NCBI RefSeq assembly: GCF_943193195.1
Contig: NZ_CALPDG010000017.1
Coordinates: 1 to 64,000, forward strand
Length of the DNA: 64,000 nt
Reading direction: 5' to 3'
From: Mediterraneibacter agrestimuris
Lineage (GTDB): Bacteria > Bacillota > Clostridia > Lachnospirales > Lachnospiraceae
The stretch's first letter is position 1; the number at the start of each line of letters is the position of its first letter. Shown here one piece after another: positions 24,637-34,535 of this stretch. A program made the position numbers and the translations under genes. The notes under the pieces are model-generated. The model had not been told where the DNA came from, did no database searches, and saw nothing but the letters and a program-made list of their open reading frames with translations.

Positions 24637-25953
24637 ATGAAAAAGCGTAAAGTGATTTCTGTATTACTGGCAGCGGCGATGATAACCGGTATGATTTCCG
24701 GATGTGGAAATTCTGGTGATGCAGAAAGTAAAACAGATGCATCAGATGCAGGTGCAGAGGCAGAAGGAAAGGTTTATTATTTGAATTTCAAACCGGAGGC
24801 AGACGAGCAGTGGCAGGCTCTGGCAGAGGAATATACGGCGGAAACAGGGGTTCCAGTAACTGTACTGACAGCGGCTTCCGGGGAATATGAAAAGACATTG
24901 AAGTCTGAGATGGCTAAGACAGAGGCTCCGACCCTGTTTCAGGTAAATGGTCCGGTAGGTCTTGCAGGCTGGAAGGATTACTGTTACGATATGACGGATT
25001 CTGATATTGCAAAAGGTTTGACGGACGAGTCCTTTGCACTGAAGGATGGAGACAAGACACTGGGTGTTGCATATGTTGTAGAGAACTATGGCATCATTTA
25101 CAACAAGGTGCTTCTGGAAGAAGCAGGATATACAGCAGATGACATTACAGGGTTTGACAGCTTTAAAAAGGTGGCAGAAGATATTACCGCAAGAAAGGAT
25201 GAGCTTGGATTTTCTGCATTTACTTCCGCAGGTATGGACGGTTCTTCTGACTGGAGATTTAAGACGCATCTTGCGAACCTTCCGATTTACTATGAGTACC
25301 AGGACGAAGGAATTGACAACACAGACGCGATCAAGGGTACATATCTTGAAAACTACCGTCAGATTTGGGATCTCTATATTAACAATGCAACCTGTGAGCC
25401 GGCGCTTCTTTCTACAAAGACAGGCGACGACGCAGTAGCTGAGTTTGTAACAGAAGAAGCAGTATTTTATCAGAACGGTACATGGGCAATGACAGATATT
25501 GCAGATGTCGGAGAAGAAAATATCGGAATCCTTCCGATTTATATCGGTGTTGACGGCGAAGAAGAACAGGGAGTATGTACAGGTACGGAGAACTACTGGT
25601 GCGTAAACAGTAAGGCAGCCGAGGAAGATATTCAGGCAACACTTGATTTCATGAACTGGTGTGTGACATCAGATGCAGGTGTTGAGGCTATGTGCAATGA
25701 GATGGGATTTGTTATTCCGTTTGAAGGCAATCTGGAGTCCTCAAATGTACTTGTGAATGAGGCAAACGCATATCTGGAAGCAGGAAAAACTCCTGTAACA
25801 TGGAACTTCTCAACTATGCCGTCTGAAGAGTGGAAAAACGGCGTAGGTTCAGCACTGACAGCTTATGCGGCAGACCAGACAGATGAAAAATGGGATGCAG
25901 TTGTAACTGCTTTTGTAGACGGATGGGCAACAGAAGCAGCCGCAGCAAAATAG
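24637..25953 (+). CDS. Sugar ABC transporter substrate-binding lipoprotein
   Basis: A 438-residue family-1 extracellular solute-binding protein. Signal peptide with lipobox ISGC, Cys23, then a Gly/Asp/Ala-rich linker (about residues 24-45) and the binding fold: FQVNGPVGLAGWKDYCYDM, VVENYGIIYNKVLLEEAGY, FYQNGTWAMTDIADVG and ENYWCVNSKAAEED. Aromatic residues (Trp, Tyr) scattered in the binding lobe fit an oligosaccharide ligand, but the ligand cannot be named. RBS GGAAAGGTGAGTG. A hairpin terminator right after the gene would make it more abundant than the permeases encoded next. Confidence 0.9.
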   Translation: MKKRKVISVLLAAAMITGMISGCGNSGDAESKTDASDAGAEAEGKVYYLNFKPEADEQWQALAEEYTAETGVPVTVLTAASGEYEKTLKSEMAKTEAPTLFQVNGPVGLAGWKDYCYDMTDSDIAKGLTDESFALKDGDKTLGVAYVVENYGIIYNKVLLEEAGYTADDITGFDSFKKVAEDITARKDELGFSAFTSAGMDGSSDWRFKTHLANLPIYYEYQDEGIDNTDAIKGTYLENYRQIWDLYINNATCEPALLSTKTGDDAVAEFVTEEAVFYQNGTWAMTDIADVGEENIGILPIYIGVDGEEEQGVCTGTENYWCVNSKAAEEDIQATLDFMNWCVTSDAGVEAMCNEMGFVIPFEGNLESSNVLVNEANAYLEAGKTPVTWNFSTMPSEEWKNGVGSALTAYAADQTDEKWDAVVTAFVDGWATEAAAAK

Positions 25954-25983
25954 ACAGATTGATATTTCAAAGAAAATGTGATA

Positions 25984-26017
25984 CGGCGGGTGATAGTTAG
26001 AATACCCGCCGTTTTTT
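25984..26017 (+). terminator. Hairpin with T run between binding protein and permease genes
   Basis: CGGCGGGT (25984-25991) pairs with ACCCGCCG (26004-26011) and is followed by six T. A leaky terminator here would set a high binding-protein to permease ratio. Confidence 0.85.
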
Positions 26018-26036
26018 AGAGAAGGAGGGCGATTTT

Positions 26037-26879
26037 GTGGAAAAAGCCATAAAACGTTATATGCCGATATTTATACTGCCGACATTCTGTGCGTTTATTC
26101 TCGGATTTATTGTTCCCTTCCTGATGGGAATATGGCTGTCATTCTGTAAATTTACAACGGTTACAGATGCCAGATTTGTCGGTTTTTCAAACTATGTGGA
26201 TGCACTTAAGGATACGGTTTTCCGTCATTCTTTCTGGTATACGGCGCTGTTTGCAATAGTATCTCTAATCATGATCAATGTGTTTGCATTTTTACTTGCC
26301 CTTGCCCTTACACAGAAGATGAAAGGAACGAACCTGTTCCGTACAATTTTCTTTATGCCGAATTTAATTGGCGGTATCGTGCTGGGATATATCTGGCAGT
26401 TGATTTTTAACGGGGTTCTTGCGAGTTTTGGAACGGCTCTCGGACTGAACGAGTGGTACGGTTTCTGGGGATTGATCATTCTGGTAAGCTGGCAGCAGAT
26501 CGGATATATGATGATCATCTATATTGCGGGACTACAGTCTATCCCGGGAGACGTGATGGAAGCGGCGCAGATTGACGGAGCGTCCGGAATCCAGAGACTG
26601 TTTAAGGTGACGATTCCGATGATGATGCCGTCCATTACAATCTGTATGTTCTTATCTATCACTAATGGATTTAAGCTGTTCGATCAGAACTTGTCACTGA
26701 CAGCGGGTGAACCGTCTAAGATGTCAGAAATGATGGCGCTGAATATCTTTAATACATTTTATGGCAGAACCGGTTGGGAAGGTGTAGGACAGGCGAAAGC
26801 AGTATTGTTCTTTATCCTTGTAGTTGGGATCGGAATGATCCAGCTTCGGGCAACTCGTTCCAAGGAGGTGCAGCAGTAA
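26037..26879 (+). CDS. Sugar ABC transporter permease, MalF type
   Basis: A 280-residue inner-membrane permease with six predicted helices. The cytoplasmic coupling (EAA) loop DVMEAAQIDGASGIQRLFKVTIP is clear at about residues 175-197; the second conserved patch is SITNGFKLFDQNLSLTAG. The start is GTG at 26037 with AGAAGGAGGG at 8 bases. It forms a heterodimer with the next permease. No ATP-binding subunit gene is in the window, so a shared MsmX/MalK-type ATPase encoded elsewhere must energise the pair (inference from known carbohydrate-uptake-1 systems). Confidence 0.92.
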   Translation: MEKAIKRYMPIFILPTFCAFILGFIVPFLMGIWLSFCKFTTVTDARFVGFSNYVDALKDTVFRHSFWYTALFAIVSLIMINVFAFLLALALTQKMKGTNLFRTIFFMPNLIGGIVLGYIWQLIFNGVLASFGTALGLNEWYGFWGLIILVSWQQIGYMMIIYIAGLQSIPGDVMEAAQIDGASGIQRLFKVTIPMMMPSITICMFLSITNGFKLFDQNLSLTAGEPSKMSEMMALNIFNTFYGRTGWEGVGQAKAVLFFILVVGIGMIQLRATRSKEVQQ

Positions 26880-27716
26880 ATGAGTAAAAAGAAAATGTGG
26901 AGCGGGATCGGTACAGGCATGTTTGCTATCTTGGGTCTGGTATATATTGCACCGATTCTGATTGTGTTGATGAATTCCTTTAAGAAAAAAGTGTACATTA
27001 ACAAGCAGCCGTTTACACTGCCGGATGAAAAGACTTTAAACGGTATTGAAAACTATATTACAGCGATCGATAAGTATAATCTGTTAAGTGCAGTGGGCTG
27101 GACATTGTTTATCACTGTGGGCTCCGTGCTGGTAATCCTTGTATGTACATCCATGTGTGCATGGTACATTACACGCGTAAAAACAAAGTTTACACAGACG
27201 CTGTACCTACTCTGCGTATTTTCCATGGTTGTACCCTTCCAGATGGTGATGTTTACACTTTCTCTTGTGGCGGACCGTACAAAACTGAACACACCATGGG
27301 GGATCATTATTATCTATCTGGGCTTCGGAGCCGGGCTGGCGGTGTTTATGTTCTGCGGATTTGTAAAGTCCATTCCGCTGGAAATTGAGGAGGCGGCAAT
27401 GATTGACGGATGTACTCCTCTTAGGACCTTTTTCTCTGTGGTACTTCCGATTATGAAACCGACTTATATTTCTGTCGGTATTTTGGAAACTATGTGGATA
27501 TGGAACGATTTCCTTCTCCCCTATCTGGTACTGGATCTGAATAAGTATAAGACGGTTTCCATTGCTATACAGTATATGAAGGGAAGCTACGGCAGAGTTG
27601 ACATGGGAGCCATTATGGCAGCGTTGATCTTAGCGGTCATCCCTGTCATCGTGTTCTACCTTTCCTGTCAGAAGCACATCATCAAGGGTGTTGCGGCAGG
27701 TGCAGTTAAAGGGTGA
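26880..27716 (+). CDS. Sugar ABC transporter permease, MalG type
   Basis: A 278-residue permease with six helices. The coupling loop EIEEAAMIDGCTPLRTFFSVVLP lies at about residues 165-187, and the C-terminal motif QKHIIKGVAAGAVKG is typical of MalG-type partners in carbohydrate importers. It starts immediately after the stop of the first permease (0-base gap), within AAGGAGGTGCAGCAGTAAATG. The operon ends here: a 145-bp palindromic repeat and a terminator follow. No glycosidase gene accompanies the transporter. Confidence 0.92.
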   Translation: MSKKKMWSGIGTGMFAILGLVYIAPILIVLMNSFKKKVYINKQPFTLPDEKTLNGIENYITAIDKYNLLSAVGWTLFITVGSVLVILVCTSMCAWYITRVKTKFTQTLYLLCVFSMVVPFQMVMFTLSLVADRTKLNTPWGIIIIYLGFGAGLAVFMFCGFVKSIPLEIEEAAMIDGCTPLRTFFSVVLPIMKPTYISVGILETMWIWNDFLLPYLVLDLNKYKTVSIAIQYMKGSYGRVDMGAIMAALILAVIPVIVFYLSCQKHIIKGVAAGAVKG

Positions 27717-27718
27717 TC

Positions 27719-27863
27719 GTTACTGTTCACACGGCGCCTTGCACTGCGCTGCAAGGTGTCCGGTCAATGAAGTGATGACAGCGATATATCCAGCCACTCG
27801 CCGAAGGCGACTTAAAATGGGCTGGATACTGTTACTGGAGCACCCGTAGGGTGTGAACAGTAA
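27719..27863. repeat. Full-length 145-bp palindromic repeat element (copy 1)
   Basis: Begins GTTACTGTTCACACGG and ends GGGTGTGAACAGTAA. Inside are stems TTGCACTGCGCTGCAAGG, TATCCAGCC...GGGCTGGATA around CGCCGAAGGCG, and GGAGCACCCGTAGGGTG. Its reverse complement is nearly identical to 44942-45086. There is no coding capacity and no transposase. It is a MITE- or REP-like sequence placed directly after the permease stop. Confidence 0.85.
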
Positions 27864-27874
27864 GGGCTGATCGA

Positions 27875-27914
27875 AAAACCATCGGTTATGAGAAGTGACC
27901 GGTGGTTTTTTTTT
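27875..27914 (+). terminator. Rho-independent terminator after the sugar transporter operon
   Basis: AAAACCATCGGT (27875-27886) pairs with ACCGGTGGTTTT (27898-27909), with nine T in all. Confidence 0.85.
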
Positions 27915-27972
27915 CTTCTTTGTGATATGATATATGCGGACATAAAGAGCTGGGAAAAGGAGACACGGGATT

Positions 27973-29073
27973 ATGAAATATGATTATCTGGTAGTTGGGG
28001 CAGGATTGTACGGAGCAGTGTTTGCTCACGAGGCAAAGAAAAAAGGAAAATCTTGTTTTGTGATTGACAAGCGTGACCACATTGCGGGAAATATTTATTG
28101 TGAGGAAATTGAAGGGATCAATGTGCATAAGTATGGTGCACATATTTTTCATACATCGGATAAGAAAATCTGGGAATATATCAACCAGTTTGCGGAGTTT
28201 AATAATTACATTAATTCTCCGATAGCAGTGTACAAGGATGAGCTATATAATCTACCGTTTAACATGAACACTTTCAGCAAGATGTGGAATATCCGCACAC
28301 CTCAGGAGGCAAAGGCAAAGATTGCAGAGCAGGTGGCAGAGACAGGAATTACGGAGCCGAAGAATCTGGAAGAACAGGGATTGTCCCTGATCGGTAAAGA
28401 TGTGTTCGAGAAACTGGTAAAAGGTTATACAGAGAAGCAGTGGGGCAGAGACTGCAAAGACCTTCCGGCATTTATTATCAAGCGCCTTCCGGTTCGGTTT
28501 ACTTATGATAACAACTACTTTAATGATCGTTTTCAGGGGATTCCGATGGGCGGTTATACAAAGATCGTGGAGAAGATGCTGGATGGTGCAGATGTTAAGA
28601 CAAACACAGATTATTTTGAGTTTGTTAAGGAAAACCCTGATGTTGCAGAGAAAACAGTATTTACCGGAATGATTGACGAATACTTTGATTATAAACTGGG
28701 CGCGCTGGAATATCGCTCTGTTCGTTTTGAGACAGAGGTTCTGGATACTGATAACTATCAGGGAAATGCGGTTGTCAACTACACTGAGAGAGAAGTTCCG
28801 TATACACGGATTATTGAGCACAAGCATTTTGAGTTTGGAAAGCAGGAGAAGACAGTAATTTCCAGAGAGTATTCTTCAGAGTGGAGCGTTGGCATGGAGC
28901 CTTATTATCCGGTGAATAATGAGCAGAACAATGCACTGTTTGAAAAGTACCGTGAGATGGCTGCAAAAGAAGAAAACGTGATTTTCGGCGGACGTCTTGG
29001 CAATTATAAGTATTATGATATGGATAAGGTAATCGGGGCAGCGCTGGAAATGTGTGAGAAAGAGCTGGATTAA
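27973..29073 (+). CDS. glf: UDP-galactopyranose mutase
   Basis: A 366-residue flavoenzyme that converts UDP-galactopyranose to UDP-galactofuranose, the donor for galactofuranose in surface glycans. FAD-binding VVGAGLYGAVFAHEA at the N-terminus; GLF-family signatures DKRDHIAGNIY, NVHKYGAHIFHTS (substrate-side His/Arg region) and VKGYTEKQWGRDC, and the C-terminal FGGRLGNYKYYDMDKVIGAAL. It is alone here, with no glycosyltransferase beside it, so its product must feed pathways encoded elsewhere. RBS AAAAGGAG. Confidence 0.95.
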   Translation: MKYDYLVVGAGLYGAVFAHEAKKKGKSCFVIDKRDHIAGNIYCEEIEGINVHKYGAHIFHTSDKKIWEYINQFAEFNNYINSPIAVYKDELYNLPFNMNTFSKMWNIRTPQEAKAKIAEQVAETGITEPKNLEEQGLSLIGKDVFEKLVKGYTEKQWGRDCKDLPAFIIKRLPVRFTYDNNYFNDRFQGIPMGGYTKIVEKMLDGADVKTNTDYFEFVKENPDVAEKTVFTGMIDEYFDYKLGALEYRSVRFETEVLDTDNYQGNAVVNYTEREVPYTRIIEHKHFEFGKQEKTVISREYSSEWSVGMEPYYPVNNEQNNALFEKYREMAAKEENVIFGGRLGNYKYYDMDKVIGAALEMCEKELD

Positions 29074-29147
29074 GCAAAAGAAGACAGACATAAATGTCTG
29101 AAAGGAGCTTCGAGGGCAGCGAACTTGTGAATAAGAGGAGTAAATTG

Positions 29148-30623
29148 ATGATGAAATTAAACCAGTTACTGGAGCGCTTACAGTATGAGGTGGTACAGGG
29201 GACGGATGAAATTGAGATTTCCACCCTGGCAAATGATTCCAGAAAGGTAGAACAGGATTCGGTTTTTGTCTGCATCAGCGGTGCTGTTGTGGATGGTCAT
29301 GATTTTGTAGCAGATGTGGCAGCGAAAGGCGCTGCTGCGGTTATCGTGGAAAAGGAGACTGCCGCGCCTGAGCATGTGACTGTGATCCGCGTAGAGGATA
29401 CCCGCTATGCATTGGCATTGATGTCGGCGGCATATTTTGGATATCCTGCAGATAAATTGAAGGTTATCGGTATTACCGGAACAAAGGGAAAAACGACAAC
29501 TACTTATATGATCAGGTCAATTCTGGAAGAAGTAGGGTACAAGGTAGGACTGATCGGAACCATCGAGACGATCATCGGAGATAAGAAGATTCCGGCAGCC
29601 AATACTACGCCGGAGTCCTTTACAATTCACCAGTATTTTGCAGAGATGGCAGAGGCGGGATGCGACAGTGTGGTTATGGAGGTTTCTTCACAGGGGCTGA
29701 TGCTTCACCGGACAGCAGGGATTCCGTTTGAGATCGGTATTTTTACGAATCTTGGAAAGGATCATATCGGACCGAATGAACACAAGGATTTTGACGATTA
29801 CAAGAGATGCAAAGGTTTGTTGTTCAAACAATGCAAGCTGGGAATCGCCAATGTAGACGATAAATATTTTGAAGATGTGTTTACAGGGGCAGTCTGCAAG
29901 ACAGAGACGTTTGGATTTTCAGAGAAAGCAGACTTGCGTGCGGTAGATACACATCTTGTTTCCAGACCAGGGTATCTGGGCGTAGCATACCGTGTGTCCG
30001 GATTGATGGATTTTGATGTGGAAATTGATGTTCCGGGAACGTTCAGCGTATATAATTCACTGACTGCGATCGCAGTGTGCAGACATTTTGGCGTGCCGGA
30101 GACTGTGATCAAAAAGGCATTGAAGGAGGCAAGGGTAAAAGGACGTATCGAGATGGTGAAGGTATCCGATGACTTCACACTGATGATTGACTATGCACAC
30201 AATGCCATGAGTCTGGAAAGTCTTTTGCTGACATTGAAGGAGTACGATCCAGATCGTCTTGTATGTCTCTTCGGCTGCGGCGGCAACCGTTCTAAGGACC
30301 GTCGCTATGAGATGGGTGAGGTATCAGGACGTCTGGCAGATCTGACGGTTATTACGTCGGATAACCCAAGGTTTGAAGAGCCGCTGGATATTATTGAGGA
30401 TATTAAGACTGGTATCGGCAGGACCAATGGAAAATATGTGGAAATCTGTGACCGGAAAGAGGCGATCAGGTATGTCATTGAGCATGGACAGACAGGAGAT
30501 GTCATAGTGCTGGCGGGCAAGGGGCATGAGGATTATCAGGAAATCAAGGGTGTAAAGTATCCTATGGATGAGCGTGTGCTGATCCAGGAAGTGCTGGAAG
30601 AACTGGGGCAGAAAAATTCTTAG
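29148..30623 (+). CDS. murE: UDP-N-acetylmuramoyl-L-alanyl-D-glutamate--2,6-diaminopimelate ligase
   Basis: A 491-residue Mur ligase that adds the third amino acid to the peptidoglycan stem peptide in the cytosol. ATP-binding loop GITGTKGKTTTTYM; substrate loop NTTPESFTIHQYF; conserved EVSSQGLMLHR with catalytic His; KGRIEMV. The DNPR box (Asp405 to Arg408) is the signature for meso-diaminopimelate rather than lysine, so the wall is of A1gamma type. The ATG at 29148 is chosen because GAGGAG lies 7 bases upstream; the frame reaches back to 29094 without homology. A short palindrome (CAGACATAAATGTCTG, 29085-29100) precedes it. Confidence 0.94.
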   Translation: MMKLNQLLERLQYEVVQGTDEIEISTLANDSRKVEQDSVFVCISGAVVDGHDFVADVAAKGAAAVIVEKETAAPEHVTVIRVEDTRYALALMSAAYFGYPADKLKVIGITGTKGKTTTTYMIRSILEEVGYKVGLIGTIETIIGDKKIPAANTTPESFTIHQYFAEMAEAGCDSVVMEVSSQGLMLHRTAGIPFEIGIFTNLGKDHIGPNEHKDFDDYKRCKGLLFKQCKLGIANVDDKYFEDVFTGAVCKTETFGFSEKADLRAVDTHLVSRPGYLGVAYRVSGLMDFDVEIDVPGTFSVYNSLTAIAVCRHFGVPETVIKKALKEARVKGRIEMVKVSDDFTLMIDYAHNAMSLESLLLTLKEYDPDRLVCLFGCGGNRSKDRRYEMGEVSGRLADLTVITSDNPRFEEPLDIIEDIKTGIGRTNGKYVEICDRKEAIRYVIEHGQTGDVIVLAGKGHEDYQEIKGVKYPMDERVLIQEVLEELGQKNS

Positions 30624-30672
30624 GTGAAGCTGAATATTGCTGTCAAGAAGAAAGAACAAGAAAGGAACTTTC

Positions 30673-32901
30673 ATGTTTGCGAATATTATCGTAGATATTA
30701 CACATGAAAAACTGGATAAGATTTTTCAATACAGAGTCCCCTCCCATTTGGAAGGGGAACTTTCTGTTGGTGCGGAAGTACTGGTGCCCTTCGGTAAGGG
30801 TAACCGGGAGACAAAGGGGTATGTAGTCGGTTTTTCTGAAACCTGTGATTATGATTTGTTTAAAGTAAAAGAAATCAAAGATATTTCCCGCAGAGGAGTA
30901 GTGATCGAAGGCAGGCTTGTGGCGCTGGCGGCATGGATAAAGGAACATTATGGAGGAACGATGATCCAGTCGCTGAAAACTGTACTTCCGATCAAGCAGA
31001 AAGAACAGGCGAAGGTGAAAAAGCGTGTCCGGCTCTTGCTTGGAGAAGCACAAGGCAGGCAGAAACTGGAACTGTATGAGAAAAAGAATCAGAAGGCGAG
31101 AGCAAGACTTCTGGCGGCGCTTTTGGAAGAACCTCTTCTGGACTATGAACTGGTAAGTAAGAAACTGAATATCACCCTGACTGTTGTGCGTGCACTGGAA
31201 GAGCAGGGGGTACTTGCGCTGGAAACGGAACAGATATTCCGCAATCCTGTCAAATCCCGGGAGCAGGAAAGAAAAGAAATTTTCTTTACTGATGAGCAGA
31301 AGTATGCGATTGAACATTTTTGGCAAGACTATCAGCAGGGAAAGTACGGAACCTATCTCATTCACGGTGTGACCGGAAGCGGTAAGACAGAGGTCTACAT
31401 TGAAATGATCCGCCGTGCAGTGGGCATGGGAAGGCAGGCAATTGTGCTGATTCCGGAAATTGCCCTGACATTCCAGACGGTAATGCGCTTTTACCGCTGC
31501 TTTGGGGACCGGGTGACTATTATGCACTCCCGTCTTTCGGTGGGAGAACGGTATGATCAGATGATGCGTGCAAAAAGCGGTGAGGTGGATGTGATGATCG
31601 GACCACGTTCTGCACTCTTTACACCATTTCCCAATCTGGGGCTGATCGTTATTGATGAGGAGCATGAGAATACATACAAAAGTGAACAGGTACCCAGATA
31701 TCATGCGCGCGAGACGGCGCAGGCGAGAGTTGAGATGGAAGGAGCCAGTCTGGTGCTTGGATCAGCAACTCCGTCACTGGAATCTATGTACCGGGCAAAG
31801 CATGGTGAATATCGGCTCTTAGAGTTGAAGAACCGTTCCGGGCAGCAGGAAATGGCAACGGTACATACAGTGGATTTGAGACAGGAATTAAAGAATGGCA
31901 ACCGTTCGATTCTAAGTGAAAAATTACAGGAGTTGATGGAGGGACGTCTTCAGAAGAAAGAGCAGATTATGCTTTTTTTAAACCGTCGTGGATATGCAGG
32001 ATTTATATCCTGCCGGGAGTGCGGACACGTTGTGAAATGTCCGCATTGTGACGTGTCTCTTTCTTTCCATAAGGGCGGCAAAATGGTCTGTCATTATTGC
32101 GGATATGAAGAGCAGAAGCCGACAGTCTGTCCTGAATGCGGTTCCAGACATGTGGGTGAATTCCGCGCAGGAACCCAACAGATCGAAGAGATTGTCAGGC
32201 AGCGTTTTCCGGATGCGAGAGTACTGCGGATGGATATGGATACGACAAAAGAAAAGGATGGTCACGAGCAGATTTTGTCAGCGTTTGCTAATGAAGAGGC
32301 AGATATACTTGTGGGAACACAGATGATCGTGAAGGGACATGACTTTCCAAATGTAACTCTGGTAGGCGTGCTGGCGGCGGATATGTCGTTGTATGCGGAT
32401 GACTACCGGGCGGGAGAAAGGACATTCCAGCTGCTTACTCAGGCGGAAGGACGAGCTGGACGGGGAACCAAAGCAGGCGAGGCGGTGATTCAGACCTACA
32501 GCCCGGAGCATTATGCGATTACAGCGGCGGCGGCTCAGGATTACGAGGTATTTTATCAGGAAGAAATTCGTTATCGGGAGCTGATGGGCTATCCTCCGGC
32601 GGCAAATCTGCTGGCAGTATTGGCAAGTTCGGGGGACGAGTCGCATTTGGAGAAGGGATGCAATTATCTGAAAAAATATGCGCAGCTTGTCTGCAAAGGT
32701 GAGACTGTGGATGTGATTGGTCCCGCAGCGCCTGGAATCAGTAAAATAAATGATATCTATCGGAAAGTGCTCTATCTGAAAACGGAAAGATATGATACAC
32801 TGGTAAAGATAAAGAACCAGATGGAACAATATATTGAAGTGAATTCTGGATTTAATACAATTCGGATTCAGTTTGACTTCAACCCAATGAATACATTTTA
32901 A
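30673..32901 (+). CDS. priA: Primosomal protein N' (replication restart helicase PriA)
   Basis: A 742-residue 3'-5' helicase that reloads the replisome at stalled forks. The 3'-DNA-binding domain covers about residues 1-105 (starting [20 protein letters not shown]), followed by a winged helix, Walker [13 protein letters not shown], Walker [14 protein letters not shown], and motifs GSATPSLES and QAEGRAGRG. Eight cysteines of the zinc insertion ([28 protein letters not shown]) are all present. The ATG at 30673 follows AAGGAAC; a TTG at 30637 gives no homology. It opens the priA-def-fmt housekeeping operon, 14 bases before def. Confidence 0.96.
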   Translation: MFANIIVDITHEKLDKIFQYRVPSHLEGELSVGAEVLVPFGKGNRETKGYVVGFSETCDYDLFKVKEIKDISRRGVVIEGRLVALAAWIKEHYGGTMIQSLKTVLPIKQKEQAKVKKRVRLLLGEAQGRQKLELYEKKNQKARARLLAALLEEPLLDYELVSKKLNITLTVVRALEEQGVLALETEQIFRNPVKSREQERKEIFFTDEQKYAIEHFWQDYQQGKYGTYLIHGVTGSGKTEVYIEMIRRAVGMGRQAIVLIPEIALTFQTVMRFYRCFGDRVTIMHSRLSVGERYDQMMRAKSGEVDVMIGPRSALFTPFPNLGLIVIDEEHENTYKSEQVPRYHARETAQARVEMEGASLVLGSATPSLESMYRAKHGEYRLLELKNRSGQQEMATVHTVDLRQELKNGNRSILSEKLQELMEGRLQKKEQIMLFLNRRGYAGFISCRECGHVVKCPHCDVSLSFHKGGKMVCHYCGYEEQKPTVCPECGSRHVGEFRAGTQQIEEIVRQRFPDARVLRMDMDTTKEKDGHEQILSAFANEEADILVGTQMIVKGHDFPNVTLVGVLAADMSLYADDYRAGERTFQLLTQAEGRAGRGTKAGEAVIQTYSPEHYAITAAAAQDYEVFYQEEIRYRELMGYPPAANLLAVLASSGDESHLEKGCNYLKKYAQLVCKGETVDVIGPAAPGISKINDIYRKVLYLKTERYDTLVKIKNQMEQYIEVNSGFNTIRIQFDFNPMNTF

Positions 32902-32915
32902 AGGAGAGAGAAGAA

Positions 32916-33419
32916 ATGGCAATCAGAGAAATACGAATCGCCGGAGATGAAATTCTGACAAAACAATGCAAAGCAGTACCGAAGATGACATTGCGTACCC
33001 AGATTCTGATCGGAGATATGCTGGATACGATGTATGAGAAAATGGGAGTAGGACTTGCAGCGCCTCAGGTAGGTATCCTGAAACGGATCGTAGTGATCGA
33101 TGTGGGTGAGGGTCCGATCATTATGATCAATCCGGAAATTATTGAGACATCGGGCGAGCAGACTGGAGAAGAGGGATGCTTAAGTCTTCCGGGAAAATGT
33201 GGGATTGTGACGCGTCCGGATCATGTTAAAGTACATTTTCAAAATGAAAAAATGGAAGAGGTTGAGATGGAGGGAGAAGGTCTGCTGGCAAGAGCATTCT
33301 GTCATGAGATTGACCATCTAAACGGAGAAATGTATATGGATAAGACGGAGGACGGCGTTCATGATGTGACTTACGATGATTTAGAGGATGATTACCCGGA
33401 TGAAGAAGATGGGCTGTAA
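32916..33419 (+). CDS. def: Peptide deformylase
   Basis: A 167-residue metallohydrolase that removes the formyl group from nascent N-terminal methionine. All three motifs are present: [10 protein letters not shown] (motif 1), EEGCLSLPG with the metal-binding Cys (motif 2) and [14 protein letters not shown] (motif 3, His130 and His134 bind the metal, Glu131 is catalytic). The acidic C-terminal tail ([14 protein letters not shown]) is a minor oddity. Def and Fmt perform opposite steps and are encoded together here, as in many bacteria. Confidence 0.96.
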   Translation: MAIREIRIAGDEILTKQCKAVPKMTLRTQILIGDMLDTMYEKMGVGLAAPQVGILKRIVVIDVGEGPIIMINPEIIETSGEQTGEEGCLSLPGKCGIVTRPDHVKVHFQNEKMEEVEMEGEGLLARAFCHEIDHLNGEMYMDKTEDGVHDVTYDDLEDDYPDEEDGL

Positions 33420-33472
33420 GCGTATACATTAAGGATAGTATTTACTGTGGAGCTGTAGGAAAGGAGAACAAA

Positions 33473-34417
33473 ATGCGTATTATTTTTATGGGAACTCCGG
33501 ATTTTTCCGTTGGTACACTGGAGGCGCTTATCGAGGCGGGGCATGACGTTTGTCTTGCTGTGACTCAGCCGGATAAACCAAAGGGCCGGGGAAAGGAAAT
33601 ACAGTTTACTCCGGTCAAAGAGGCGGCTCTCCGTCATCATATTCCGGTCTTTCAGCCGAGACGTGTACGGGAAGCGGAGTGTATACAAGAGCTCCGTAAG
33701 TATGAGGCAGATGTGATGGTTGTCATTGCGTTCGGACAGATTTTGCCGAGGGAAATCTTGGAAATGACGCCTTACGGCTGTATCAACGTACATGCTTCTC
33801 TGCTGCCGAAATATCGAGGGGCGGCGCCGATTCAGTGGTCGATCATCTGTGGGGAAGAAGTGACGGGAGTAACTACTATGCAGATGGACGAAGGACTGGA
33901 TACAGGAGATATGCTGCTGAAAACAGAAGTTGTGATCACGCCGGAAGAGACAGGTGAGACTTTGCATGATAAACTGGCAGAAGCCGGAGCAGAACTCTGT
34001 GTGAAAACACTTGTGGAGCTGGAAGCTGGAACGATCCAGCCAGAAAAACAGGGAGAGACGCCGACTATTTATGCGAAAATGCTGGATAAAAAGCTGGGTA
34101 ATATCGACTGGAGCAAACCGGCTGTGGAGATCGAACGGCTGATAAGAGGGTTAAATTCCTGGCCCGGCGCTTATACCTACTGGAACAGCAAGGTTCTGAA
34201 GATCTGGAGAACAAAAGTGTCTGACGGCTCTGCGGATACATCAGGGATTATTCCGGGAACGGTTACTCGTGTAGAAAAGGACTGCTTTTTTGTACAGACG
34301 GGGAACGGGGAACTGGGGATTTTAGAATTACAGATTCCGGGCAAGAAGCGGATGGACACAGGGGCATTTTTGAGAGGATATCAGATAAACATAGGAGAAA
34401 TATTAGTAACAGTTTAG
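33473..34417 (+). CDS. fmt: Methionyl-tRNA formyltransferase
   Basis: A 314-residue enzyme that transfers a formyl group from 10-formyl-THF to initiator Met-tRNA. N-terminal formyltransferase domain: RIIFMGTPDFSVGTLEAL, VTQPDKPKGRG, and the catalytic region NVHASLLPKYRGAAPIQW with SLLPxYRG. The C-terminal OB domain (about residues 207-314) ends RGYQINIGEILVTV. It follows def after 53 bases; RBS GGAAAGGAG. Confidence 0.96.
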   Translation: MRIIFMGTPDFSVGTLEALIEAGHDVCLAVTQPDKPKGRGKEIQFTPVKEAALRHHIPVFQPRRVREAECIQELRKYEADVMVVIAFGQILPREILEMTPYGCINVHASLLPKYRGAAPIQWSIICGEEVTGVTTMQMDEGLDTGDMLLKTEVVITPEETGETLHDKLAEAGAELCVKTLVELEAGTIQPEKQGETPTIYAKMLDKKLGNIDWSKPAVEIERLIRGLNSWPGAYTYWNSKVLKIWRTKVSDGSADTSGIIPGTVTRVEKDCFFVQTGNGELGILELQIPGKKRMDTGAFLRGYQINIGEILVTV

Positions 34418-34469
34418 AGCAGGACTTTGTATTTACTTTAAAGTCCATAAGAAAGCGTGATGGGAGAAT

Positions 34470-34520
34470 GTTACTGTTCACACGGCATCTTGCACTGCGC
34501 TGCAAGGCATCCGACCAATA
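34470..34520. repeat. Truncated copy of the 145-bp palindromic repeat
   Basis: GTTACTGTTCACACGG...TTGCACTGCGCTGCAAGGCATCCGACCAAT matches the first third of the element at 27719 and then stops, running into the ribosome binding site of the peptidase gene. CCATAAGAAAGCGTGATGGG directly upstream is shared with other repeat loci. Confidence 0.75.
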
Positions 34521-34535
34521 ATAGGAGGCAGTAGT

